From contig JAQSYC010000085.1 of assembly GCA_029256345.1 (NCBI GenBank), positions 1 to 8,096 of the forward strand: a stretch of 8,096 nucleotides of DNA, read 5' to 3'. This DNA comes from Clostridia bacterium (GTDB taxonomy: Bacteria; Bacillota; Clostridia; Lachnospirales; Cellulosilyticaceae). The notes beneath the pieces were generated by a model. It did not search any database. It was not told the origin of the DNA and was given only the letters and a program-made list of their open reading frames with translations. Both the position numbers and the translations under genes were made by a program. Below are positions 1 to 6,835 of this stretch, piece after piece; position 1 is the first letter of the stretch; each line of letters opens with the position of its first letter.

Positions 1-1179
1 CTTTATCACATCTGTAATCTGATAGGCAATACATTCAACTGCCGCCTTTACAAGCTCTGCTCTTCCTGTCGTTCTCGTGATGCCGCTTATCTGCGCCTCG
101 GCTTTACTGTCCCAGTAGGGCGCACCAAGCCCCGAAAAAGCTGGTACAAGATAGGTTTTGTCTCCCGGATTGGCCTGCCTTGCATACTTTTCGGCCTCTG
201 CCGGTGATGCGATGAGTTTTAAATCTTCTGCTGCCCACTTGAGGACTGCACCGGTATAATTGATATTGCCTTCCAACACATAATTTATTTCACCGTCCAT
301 TCCCCATGCTAGAGAAGTCACCAAACCAAGTTTACTAAAAACTGGTTTTTCTCCAATATTCATCATGATGGATGAACCTGTGCCGTAAGTGGCTTTAACC
401 ATACCTGGCTCAAGACACCCCTGCCCAAACAATGCCCCATGGGAGTCTCCAAGTACAGCATGAATAGGAATCTTTTTATCCAATACGCCTCCGAAGTCCG
501 ATTCTCCGTAATAGCCATTAGAGTCATCAACCTCTGCCAACATGGCTGGATCAATACCAAACAACTGACAGACTTCTTGATCCCATTTTAAATCAACTAT
601 ATTAAACAGCTGTGTCCGGGATGCGTTGGAATAATCCGTCTTAAAGACCTCACCATCAGTCAGTTTGTAGATAAGCCAGCTGTCCATGGTTCCTGCACAA
701 AGCTTTTTCTCCTGCATTTCCTGTTGCACATTTTCTATATGATGTAAAATCCAGCTTATCTTGGCCGCTGAAAAATAAGGTGACAAATGAAGGCCTGTAT
801 GTTCTTTGACTAAACGGTCCGCTCCTGCTTCTTTAATTTTCCTACATAAGGCTTCACCTCTGGCACACTGCCAAACAATTGCATTGTATACAGGTCTACC
901 GCTGGCTCTGTCCCATACCATTGCCGTTTCCCTTTGATTACTGATACCCGCCCCAATAATGTTTTCCTTATGGATGCCAGCTTTCTCAATAACCTCTTTT
1001 ATAACACGGATAGTATTGCTATAAATTTCTTCTGGGTCATGCTCTACCCATCCCTTCTCATCAATAATCTGCCTATGAACCAAATCACTTCTCCAAGCAA
1101 CTGCTCCCGACTCATCAAAAAGTAAAGCTTTTGTCCCCGAAGTACTTTGGTCGATGGCCAATATATAGTTACTGTTCAT
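1..1179 (-). CDS. FGGY-family sugar kinase, glycerol-kinase-like (3' end outside window)
   Basis: Probable ATP-dependent cytoplasmic kinase that phosphorylates the ketose made by the upstream isomerase. 393 codons are visible; the family is usually about 500, so roughly the last 100 residues lie beyond the edge. The N-terminal phosphate loop is DQSTSGTK (10-17), followed by ISNQRET (79-85), GDSHGALFGQ (244-253), TYGTGSS (264-270) and the FGGY-type motif GLGAPYWD (350-357). From memory of E. coli GlpK, the glycerol ligands R83, E84, W103, Y135 and the catalytic base D245 fall at the same numbers here, but Q246 is Ser and F270 is Ser. It is therefore close to glycerol kinase in fold, yet probably acts on a larger substrate. 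The ATG (1179-1177) overlaps the transketolase stop as ATGA; a GGAG lies 10 nt upstream. Alternatives are a xylulokinase- or ribulokinase-like enzyme, or a true glycerol kinase; the operon argues against the last. Confidence 0.9.
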   Translation of the reverse strand, partial: MNSNYILAIDQSTSGTKALLFDESGAVAWRSDLVHRQIIDEKGWVEHDPEEIYSNTIRVIKEVIEKAGIHKENIIGAGISNQRETAMVWDRASGRPVYNAIVWQCARGEALCRKIKEAGADRLVKEHTGLHLSPYFSAAKISWILHHIENVQQEMQEKKLCAGTMDSWLIYKLTDGEVFKTDYSNASRTQLFNIVDLKWDQEVCQLFGIDPAMLAEVDDSNGYYGESDFGGVLDKKIPIHAVLGDSHGALFGQGCLEPGMVKATYGTGSSIMMNIGEKPVFSKLGLVTSLAWGMDGEINYVLEGNINYTGAVLKWAAEDLKLIASPAEAEKYARQANPGDKTYLVPAFSGLGAPYWDSKAEAQISGITRTTGRAELVKAAVECIAYQITDVIK

Positions 1180-1949
1180 GCCTTATCAACTCCATAGGAA
1201 TGTTCTTCAATGGTAACGATAGCCTTTGTCTCCTTCGCCGCTTTAAGCACTGCAGTCTGATCTATAGGTTTTACACAGTACATATCAAGGACTCTAGCAC
1301 TTACACCAAGTTTCCCCAGCTCCTCCGCTGCATCCTTTGCGGCCCTTACCAGCTCCCCGCAGGCTATGATGGTGACATCCTTTCCCTCTGATACAACTGT
1401 TGCTTCATTCATTTTAAAAGGCATATTTCCTTCTTCATATACATCTTCTACTGGATTACGTCCTACTCTGATATAAGCTGGCTTCTCATCTTCCAAAAGG
1501 TGTTCCATCAGTGCTTTTGTCTGAAATCTATCGCTGGGCAAATAAACTCTCATATTTGGAATAGATGCAAGGGCTGCAATATCTTGGGCTGAATGATGGG
1601 TCATCCCTAGTGCCCCATAGCTGATACCTCCACTGATGCCTATTAATTTGACATTGGTGTTGGAGTAGGCTACATCCACTTTGCACTGCTCCATACTTCT
1701 TGTAGACAAAAAGCATGCCGGAGAGGCTGCAAATGCCTTTTTACCACATTTTGCAAGACCTGCACTGATTGAGACCAGATTTTGCTCTGCAATCCCAGTC
1801 TCAACAAACTGTTCTGGGTAAGTATTGGCAAATCCTGTCAAGGAAGCTGATCCTCTTGAATCACTGCAAAGTACAACGATATCCTTATCCTCTTTTGCTT
1901 TATCCATCAAAACCTCACAAATGATTTGACGATTGGGTATATTATTCAT
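1176..1949 (-). CDS. Transketolase C-terminal subunit, C-terminally truncated
   Basis: Pyrimidine-binding half of a split thiamine-diphosphate transketolase, expected to pair with the N-terminal subunit encoded just upstream. It has 257 residues, whereas such subunits normally have about 305-330. VETGIAEQN (49-57) carries the conserved catalytic glutamate (E55). GMTHHSAQDIA (115-125) and YIRVGRNP (159-166) are typical of the pyrimidine domain. The third domain starts near 185 (GKDVTIIACGEL) and runs to IVTIEEHS (244-251), where homologues continue with a GGLGSAV-like stretch and about 50 more residues. Here it ends YGVDKA and stops. Those last codons are the ribosome-binding region of the kinase gene, so this looks like a deletion at the gene junction, not a frameshift. 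The missing part does not carry the ThDP site, so activity may survive. The start overlaps the N subunit by 8 bp; an AAAGGAG lies 11 nt upstream. Confidence 0.92.
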   Translation of the reverse strand: MNNIPNRQIICEVLMDKAKEDKDIVVLCSDSRGSASLTGFANTYPEQFVETGIAEQNLVSISAGLAKCGKKAFAASPACFLSTRSMEQCKVDVAYSNTNVKLIGISGGISYGALGMTHHSAQDIAALASIPNMRVYLPSDRFQTKALMEHLLEDEKPAYIRVGRNPVEDVYEEGNMPFKMNEATVVSEGKDVTIIACGELVRAAKDAAEELGKLGVSARVLDMYCVKPIDQTAVLKAAKETKAIVTIEEHSYGVDKA

Positions 1950-2766
1950 TAGCTGCTATTCTCCTTTCCTCAAGCTCCTTTAAGCCATTCTCAAACTCCG
2001 CTTCCGTAGGCACTTTATGATGCCATTCTGCTTTGTTTTCTGTAAAAGAGATGCCATACCCTTTGATTGTATCAGCAATAATAACGGTAGGTTTTCCCTT
2101 GGTTGCTTTAGCCTGTGTAAACGCCTCATCCAATGCTTTTAAGTCATTGCCTGCTGCATGGATCACATGCCAGCCAAAACTTCCCCACCTTGCGTCCTGA
2201 TTATCCTGTGACATAACATTTTCTGTACAGCCAGAGATCTGAAGTCTATTCCTATCAACAACTGCCGTCAGATTATCCAGCTTATAGTGGCCGGCAGCCA
2301 TTGCCCCTTCCCACACAGAGCCTTCTGCCAGTTCCCCGTCTCCCATCACTGTATACACACGGTAAGAAGCCTTATCCATCTTGCCAGCCAAAGCCATCCC
2401 CACCGCCACAGGCAGTCCATGACCTAATGAACCAGAATTCATTTCTATACCATTTATCTTATTATTAGGATGTCCTATGTACTTAGACTGATATTGTGAG
2501 TAGGTTTCCAATTCCTCTTTTGGGAAAAAACCTCTGTCTGCAAGAACACTGTAATAGGCTTCAACTGAGTGGCCTTTACTTAAGATAAACCTGTCTCGAT
2601 TGGGATGATCTGTACTTTCTGGTGAAATATTCATATGTTTATAATATAAGCTGACAAGTATATCACATATACTGAAATCCCCGCCTGTATGCCCTGTTTT
2701 TGCTTTATAAATCATTTTCCAAATATCTTTTCTTAATTCAAAAGATTTTGCTTTTAAGTTCTCCAT
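1942..2766 (-). CDS. Transketolase N-terminal (ThDP pyrophosphate-binding) subunit
   Basis: 274 residues, the usual length for the N-terminal half of a split transketolase. It moves a two-carbon ketol unit between sugar phosphates in the cytoplasm, together with the C-terminal subunit. Visible motifs are GHTGG (25-29), SKGH (63-66) and GSLGHG (112-117). The ThDP/Mg-binding GDGE (142-145) is followed by DRNRLQISG (171-179), matching the GDG-(25-30)-N pattern. KGYG near the C terminus is also typical. The start is well supported by AGGAGG six nt upstream of the ATG, 12 bp after the isomerase stop. Its place between an isomerase and a sugar kinase suggests a dedicated catabolic transketolase, for example of the apulose-4-phosphate type (AptA/AptB); it could also serve the general pentose phosphate pathway. 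Confidence 0.94.
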   Translation of the reverse strand: MENLKAKSFELRKDIWKMIYKAKTGHTGGDFSICDILVSLYYKHMNISPESTDHPNRDRFILSKGHSVEAYYSVLADRGFFPKEELETYSQYQSKYIGHPNNKINGIEMNSGSLGHGLPVAVGMALAGKMDKASYRVYTVMGDGELAEGSVWEGAMAAGHYKLDNLTAVVDRNRLQISGCTENVMSQDNQDARWGSFGWHVIHAAGNDLKALDEAFTQAKATKGKPTVIIADTIKGYGISFTENKAEWHHKVPTEAEFENGLKELEERRIAANE

Positions 2767-2778
2767 ATCTGCCTCCTG

Positions 2779-4206
2779 TTATAGACTTCCTCTTAACCAT
2801 GCTTTGATTTCTGGTTCTTTTGGATCTACCGGATCTGGGCTCAGACCTGGTATGTACTTACAGGCTTCATATAGAGCTGGAACAACATCGGCATGCACCC
2901 CGCTGCAATGATGAATATAAGGACCTGTTACCAGTTTATTTTCCCATTCCAGCCAGTCATTGACTTCAACCCATACATAAGCTCCTCGTGTAAACTTACC
3001 TTCAATCCCTTTTGCTTTTCCTAAAAAGAGTTGATATGCCCCATGATCTCCGTCAAAACGTACGATAGTCATTTCTCCTCCTTCGATTTCTCCCTCATGG
3101 GTACCAGGCTCATGACCATCAAATAGGAAATGCTGATTAAATTTGGTTTTACAGTCACATTTTGTAAGACTTGTTGGGAAGTTGCCACAGTGGAACAATA
3201 ATTCACCATTGTTGTTAGTGGCATGTCTTACGGTAATATCCGCGAAAAATGGTGCCTTTTGGTTCATTGTAGCCGCATACGCCATAACTGAGGAAATAGC
3301 TCCGTGAATATCTGTCTCACAGGCTACCGGAATACCTTCATCAGTCAGTAATGCATTGGCTAAACAAGGCATAATCTGTAGGCTTTCCTGAAGTGCTGAC
3401 CAACATTGTATAGCCGCACAGGTACAAAGCTCTTTATCGATATAGAACCGCATTGCCAGCTTGAGGGCCGCCACTCTTATTAAGTGCTTTTCCTGTGCAC
3501 CGGTGCAGTCAACTACCGTTTTAATCTTTTCAACTACTGCCCCTAACTCTGGTTCATTAGCTTTTTCAATCTCAAGGGTTTTAACTTCTAGTTCTTTTAG
3601 GCTGATAGGGAAAATCTGAATATTAAACCTTTCAAGTAATTCCCCTTCATTACAGATCACTGACCAAAAGTCTGAGGGTCTTGTTGAAATCTGCAGTACC
3701 CTAATCTGATTAAAGGCTTTAACAATATTAGCTGTTTTTAAGAAATTCTCAAATCCTCTTACAAAAATAGGGTCATCTATTCTTGTATTAGGGATATATG
3801 TAAAAGGTACATTAAATCTTCTAAGCACTGAGCCTGTTGCAAGTAAACCACATTGACTGTCCCTTAGTCTAAAGCCGTCCTCAAGCGGATCTTCATCTCT
3901 TGGCCCCCATAACAAAACTGGTTTTCCAACCTCTCTGCACATTTTAGCTACCGTATCTTCTGTCCCAAAATTACAATGGGGTACAAAGACTGCATCTACT
4001 TTTTCCCTAATAAACTTATCTGCAATCTTATAAGACATTGCTGTATCATTGTAGAGCAGCCCTTCATCATTGATATCTTCAATATCAATGATGTCAATGT
4101 CATAGCCATTCATGAACTGTCTTATTAAATTTTTATATTTATGGGCATCTTCTTTACTAAAGGTAAATCTTCTTGTAGGTGCAAAACCAATTTTTAATTT
4201 ACTCAT
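2779..4206 (-). CDS. L-fucose/L-arabinose isomerase-fold sugar isomerase
   Basis: 475-residue cytoplasmic protein of the L-fucose isomerase-like family, shorter than E. coli FucI (about 590). It probably interconverts an aldose and a ketose with a divalent metal. CETDIHGAIS (296-305) matches the family motif around the first metal-binding glutamate (E297). D323 in FADI lies 26 residues later, close to the FucI spacing of 24. IHHCSGVHADV (431-441) supplies the C-terminal histidine ligand, probably H432 or H433. The N terminus (IGFAPTRRFTFSKED) resembles the family's first strand and loop. There is no signal peptide or membrane segment. An AAGGAG lies 8 nt before the ATG, and the gene begins 20 bp after the regulator stop, so it is the first catabolic gene of the operon. 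The substrate cannot be read from sequence; L-fucose is unlikely because no fuculokinase/aldolase pair follows, and a pentose such as apiose or arabinose fits better. Confidence 0.88.
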   Translation of the reverse strand: MSKLKIGFAPTRRFTFSKEDAHKYKNLIRQFMNGYDIDIIDIEDINDEGLLYNDTAMSYKIADKFIREKVDAVFVPHCNFGTEDTVAKMCREVGKPVLLWGPRDEDPLEDGFRLRDSQCGLLATGSVLRRFNVPFTYIPNTRIDDPIFVRGFENFLKTANIVKAFNQIRVLQISTRPSDFWSVICNEGELLERFNIQIFPISLKELEVKTLEIEKANEPELGAVVEKIKTVVDCTGAQEKHLIRVAALKLAMRFYIDKELCTCAAIQCWSALQESLQIMPCLANALLTDEGIPVACETDIHGAISSVMAYAATMNQKAPFFADITVRHATNNNGELLFHCGNFPTSLTKCDCKTKFNQHFLFDGHEPGTHEGEIEGGEMTIVRFDGDHGAYQLFLGKAKGIEGKFTRGAYVWVEVNDWLEWENKLVTGPYIHHCSGVHADVVPALYEACKYIPGLSPDPVDPKEPEIKAWLRGSL

Positions 4207-4226
4207 CTTATACGCTCCTTTTATGT

Positions 4227-5234
4227 TTAATCGTCCTCTACCTCTTTAACACTGTCTCTTTCTATAAAGGCGGTACAAATTTCAATTTTTGTATGGATAC
4301 TGCTTCCGTTTTGTATTTTATTAATAAGCTGCTTAACTGCCATACGCCCCATCTCCTGCTTAAACACACGAATGGTTGTAAGACTTGGAGAAGAAATACC
4401 GCAAAAAGGCAAGTCATCAAAACCAATCACTGAAATATCTTTTGGAATTCTATAGCCGTATTGTTTGAGTGCTTTAATGGCTGCAAGGGCTATAATATCA
4501 TTGTCTGCTACAAAGGCAGTTGGAAGCTTAGGTTTTGTACTCAGGTATTTATCCATATCCCTATAGGCCCCATCCATAGTTGGTCTTAAAGTTACTTGAT
4601 AGTACTCGTTAATAGGAATCCTTTTTTGAATAAGTGCCCGTTTATAGCCCTGAGATCTATAACTAAAATTTTTAATTCTAAATTCGCTTCTTAGGTAGCC
4701 AATATCCCGATGACCCTTTGAAATGAGGTATTCAACGGCATTATGTACTGAGTCCGTACTATTGATAAGGACTGAGTCAAAGTTTAGTTTGCCATACCAG
4801 CTGTCTACTACAATAACTGGTGATACAGCCTTTTCAAATACCTTAACATCTTCTTCGCTAAGCTCTGTTGCCAAAAGTAATATCCCCGAGGTGGAGTCAT
4901 TCAAAATCTGTTCCAACAGCTGCTCAAATTCATCACTGCTTTTATCGAGATTACAGATAACTGTCTTGTATCCAGATGCACGACTCTCCATCTCTACGCC
5001 TTCTATCAATGAAGAAAAGAAAGGTGTATCCGAAATAATCTCGCCTGTCTTCTTGTAAATAACAAACTTAATGCTGGTAATCTTTGTTTCGTTGATATAC
5101 CCCCTTTCCTTTGCCGTTGCCAAGATCCTTTCAGCGGTTCCTTTATTTACGCCTCGTTTACCACTAAGCGCATTAGAAACTGTTGCCGGGGAAAACCCTG
5201 TTATTTTACTTATTTCTCTTATACTTGTTTTCAC
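4227..5234 (-). CDS. LacI-family transcriptional regulator of the sugar operon
   Basis: 335-residue DNA-binding regulator, first gene of the operon and so probably autoregulated. The helix-turn-helix is at about 4-30 (IREISKITGFSPATVSNALS then GKRGV). The periplasmic-binding-protein-like effector domain spans about 53-325, with FFSSLIEGVE (72-81), SVIGFDDLPF and SPSLTTIR, all characteristic of LacI/GalR proteins. The linker after ERGY is INETKITSIKF; the usual PN..AR.L hinge helix, whose leucine wedges into the operator centre, is not recognisable. The start is GTG at 5234-5232, with AAGGAG 10 nt upstream and the predicted transcription start only about 20 nt upstream, so no longer start is possible. 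The probable effector is the substrate or an intermediate of the downstream enzymes. Candidate operators are at 5281-5295 and 5417-5444. Confidence 0.93.
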   Translation of the reverse strand: MKTSIREISKITGFSPATVSNALSGKRGVNKGTAERILATAKERGYINETKITSIKFVIYKKTGEIISDTPFFSSLIEGVEMESRASGYKTVICNLDKSSDEFEQLLEQILNDSTSGILLLATELSEEDVKVFEKAVSPVIVVDSWYGKLNFDSVLINSTDSVHNAVEYLISKGHRDIGYLRSEFRIKNFSYRSQGYKRALIQKRIPINEYYQVTLRPTMDGAYRDMDKYLSTKPKLPTAFVADNDIIALAAIKALKQYGYRIPKDISVIGFDDLPFCGISSPSLTTIRVFKQEMGRMAVKQLINKIQNGSSIHTKIEICTAFIERDSVKEVEDD

Positions 5235-5261
5235 TGGAATCTATCTCCTTCTCGTGTTCTC

Positions 5262-5290
5262 ATTGTATTTAATTTATATAAACTGTTCAA
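5262..5290 (-). promoter_or_regulatory. Sigma-A type promoter of the sugar operon
   Basis: On the minus strand, TTGAAC (5290-5285) and TACAAT (5267-5262) are separated by exactly 17 nt, each one or two bases from consensus. Transcription would start near 5255, giving a leader of about 20 nt that contains the AAGGAG site of the regulator gene. The spacer contains the palindrome TTTATATAAA (5273-5282). The fit of spacing, leader length and gene start makes this convincing, though it is not proven experimentally. Confidence 0.75.
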
Positions 5291-5295
5291 CTGTT
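5281..5295. repeat. AACTGTT direct repeat / pseudo-palindrome over the -35 box
   Basis: AACTGTT occurs twice, separated by one base (5281-5287 and 5289-5295). Because AAC and GTT are complementary, the 15 bp is also a near-palindrome: six of seven base pairs match around the centre at 5288. It covers the -35 element of the operon promoter, a position where a bound repressor would block RNA polymerase. It is short, so chance is possible. Confidence 0.4.
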
Positions 5296-5347
5296 TTGAT
5301 GGTTTTATTCATTTCATTTTTAATATTTGTATAAAACCCCCAAGCAT

Positions 5348-5400
5348 TTTGCATATAAAATAGGATTTCAAATACTCATTTATCTATTTTTTTATGCAAA
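5348..5400. repeat. Inverted repeat TTTGCATA / TATGCAAA
   Basis: TTTGCATA (5348-5355) and TATGCAAA (5393-5400) are exact inverted copies 37 nt apart. Allowing a one-base shift, the similarity continues inward into AAAATAG / CTATTTT. It lies between the operon promoter and the 28-bp palindrome. It could be a pair of regulator half-sites or simply AT-rich coincidence. The wide spacing makes a functional RNA hairpin unlikely. Confidence 0.3.
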
Positions 5401-5416
5401 TTGTATGTTTTAAGTT

Positions 5417-5444
5417 ATCTAAACGTTTATATAAACATTTAGAT
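5417..5444. promoter_or_regulatory. 28-bp palindrome, candidate operator
   Basis: The left half ATCTAAACGTTTAT and right half ATAAACATTTAGAT are inverted copies with 13 of 14 positions matching. Inside are TAAACGTTTA (a perfect 10-bp palindrome with the central CG typical of LacI-family operators, 5420-5429) and TAAACATTTA (5432-5441), 12 bp apart. It sits about 160 bp upstream of the operon transcription start and about 235 bp upstream of the cyclase promoter, inside the divergent gap. It is too far upstream to block the operon promoter directly, so looping or control of an unseen transcript would be needed. Confidence 0.6.
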
Positions 5445-5663
5445 GCTGTGTTTTGTTCTATTATACACTTAAAATATTCGTTTTACATGCATATATTACA
5501 GTATTTTGTCTGATTTTTCATTTTCTTTATACAAAACATTTAATATCACAAATAACGTATAAAAAATTAATACTCCCTTATTATCATCTTTTTATATTAA
5601 CTCTTCTTCCCTATTAATAAGCTGCAAAAATAATAATTATTTCTTTTATAATGTTATGAACTA

Positions 5664-5672
5664 TGTTATACT
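5664..5672 (+). promoter_or_regulatory. Extended -10 promoter of the diguanylate cyclase gene
   Basis: TGTTATACT fits the extended -10 pattern TGnTATAAT with one mismatch. No good -35 box is seen upstream, which extended -10 promoters tolerate. Transcription would begin near 5679, about 40 nt before the TTG start and 28 nt before its ribosome binding site. A second -10-like word, TATAAT, is at 5647-5652 and could be used instead. The placement is inferred. Confidence 0.4.
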
Positions 5673-5706
5673 AGCAATATTAATAATGACTATCATTTTC
5701 AAACTT

Positions 5707-5711
5707 GGAGG
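5707..5711 (+). promoter_or_regulatory. Ribosome binding site that selects the TTG start of the cyclase
   Basis: GGAGG followed by TG lies 7 nt before an in-frame TTG at 5719-5721. The upstream ATG at 5656 has no Shine-Dalgarno sequence, and the ATG at 5728 is 16 nt away, too far. This decides the start in favour of TTG. Confidence 0.75.
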
Positions 5712-5718
5712 TGTTATT

Positions 5719-6816
5719 TTGCAGCACATGCATTCTTTTCGTCTTAGAATGATGTACGAGTCTTATCTTAGTCTCAATACCATGGGTATTATCGGTATGA
5801 TTTTATTTTTTAACTTTTTTATGGACTTTGATACTATTTATCCTTGGATCTTTTTAGCTGTTTACGCCCTATATACACTCATTATTGCTACATCGTATAT
5901 CTATAAGGTTCATGTCCTAAGTCTTGAAGACCTCGAGCCCAATCTATGGCTCACCCTGATGGATGGTATTTTTCTCTGCTTCTTTCTATACTTTTCCAAG
6001 CAATACTTTGGCGTTTTGTCCCATCTGTTCTATATCTATCTTGTCCTTATAAGTATCTTGTTTAGTCAAAAGAAATCTCTTTATTTTAGCTCCTTTGTAT
6101 CACTATGTTATGTGGTATTAGTAACACTGCTGGATGTTAAGGACTTATTCTCTTTTAATGCTGTCATCAATATATTACTCATATTTTTACTTGGCTATGT
6201 CCTATCCTCCCTTATCACAGAAATCAACAAGTTGGAAAGCCGCATGGGATACATATGTGAGGATTTAGAAAATAAAAATCTTCTGCTTAATGAAATGATT
6301 TGTAAAGACTTTTTAACCAATCTTTATAATCATAAAACCTTTTATTTATATTATAAGCAATTCATTCAGCGTTCTTGTGACCACAAAGAATCATTTAGTG
6401 TGGCTATGCTGGACATTGATAATTTTAAAAAAGTAAATGATACCTATGGCCATTTAGCGGGAGATTTAATCTTAAGAGAAGTCTCCTCATTGATTCTGGC
6501 CAATATTCAACAGAATGATATCGCTGCCAGGTATGGCGGTGAAGAGTTTGCTATTATTTTTCCTGATCCAATACCTAAAAAGAGTATTGAGACCTGTGAA
6601 AAAATCAGAACCGCTATCGAAACCCACCCCTTTGACGTTGATGGACAGGTTATAAAAGTAACCATCAGCGGTGGTGTAGCTGGTGGAATTTTTAAAAAGC
6701 CCCATCATAAACAAAGCAAACTGCTGGAATTTGTGGATCAGCTTATGTATAAGGCAAAGATGGCCGGAAAGAATAAAATCCTTTTCTCACAGGAACTGCT
6801 TGTTATCAGCGACTAA
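5719..6816 (+). CDS. Membrane diguanylate cyclase (GGDEF domain)
   Basis: Makes cyclic di-GMP from two GTP at the cytoplasmic face of the membrane. With the TTG start it has 365 residues. Six hydrophobic helices lie at about 20-35, 41-62, 77-93, 96-116, 120-139 and 146-167, forming an N-terminal membrane sensor of unknown ligand. A short helical linker (about 168-195) leads to the GGDEF domain (about 196-360). Catalytic features are DFLTNLYNHKTF (197-208), LDIDNFKKVNDTYGH with metal ligand D232, GGEEF (273-277, an active variant of GGDEF), and YKAKMAGKN near the end. The allosteric I-site RxxD, expected five residues before GGEEF, reads QQND, so product inhibition by that route is probably absent. 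The gene stands alone with its own promoter and terminator, and nothing ties it to the divergent operon. Opening the frame at ATG 5656 would add 21 residues but lacks a ribosome binding site. Confidence 0.92.
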   Translation: MQHMHSFRLRMMYESYLSLNTMGIIGMILFFNFFMDFDTIYPWIFLAVYALYTLIIATSYIYKVHVLSLEDLEPNLWLTLMDGIFLCFFLYFSKQYFGVLSHLFYIYLVLISILFSQKKSLYFSSFVSLCYVVLVTLLDVKDLFSFNAVINILLIFLLGYVLSSLITEINKLESRMGYICEDLENKNLLLNEMICKDFLTNLYNHKTFYLYYKQFIQRSCDHKESFSVAMLDIDNFKKVNDTYGHLAGDLILREVSSLILANIQQNDIAARYGGEEFAIIFPDPIPKKSIETCEKIRTAIETHPFDVDGQVIKVTISGGVAGGIFKKPHHKQSKLLEFVDQLMYKAKMAGKNKILFSQELLVISD

Positions 6817-6835
6817 ATGTTATATTTTGCCATTG

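Larger units (their letters stand above)
5235..5718. other. Divergent intergenic region without genes
   Basis: 484 bp of very AT-rich DNA between the regulator and the diguanylate cyclase. I see no convincing coding frame on either strand and no tRNA or riboswitch-like structure. It contains the operon promoter near the left edge, three inverted repeats (5281-5295, 5348-5400, 5417-5444), and the putative cyclase promoter near 5664. The stretch 5445-5640 holds only A/T-rich sequence with several TATA-like words and nothing I can assign. Confidence 0.7.

Noticed and set aside
1..1179. Naming the kinase glpK or xylB
   Set aside because: Two glycerol-contacting residues are changed and the operon has no glycerol genes; the overall sequence is nearer to glycerol kinase than to xylulokinase. 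A family-level name is all that is supported.
1176..1200. Frameshift as the cause of the short transketolase C subunit
   Set aside because: The other frames do not continue the domain, and the kinase gene begins only 20 bases after the last conserved codon, so there is no room for the missing part.
2779..4206. Naming the isomerase fucI or araA
   Set aside because: It is much shorter than FucI, and neither fuculose nor ribulose genes follow; only the fold and metal site are supported.
4723..5334. Plus-strand open frames antisense to the regulator gene
   Set aside because: They are shadows of a strongly supported LacI-family gene, with no ribosome binding sites or recognisable domains.
5420..5436. 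CcpA catabolite-response (cre) site in the palindrome
   Set aside because: TAAACGTTTA has the central CG, but the flanking TG and CA of the cre consensus are missing.
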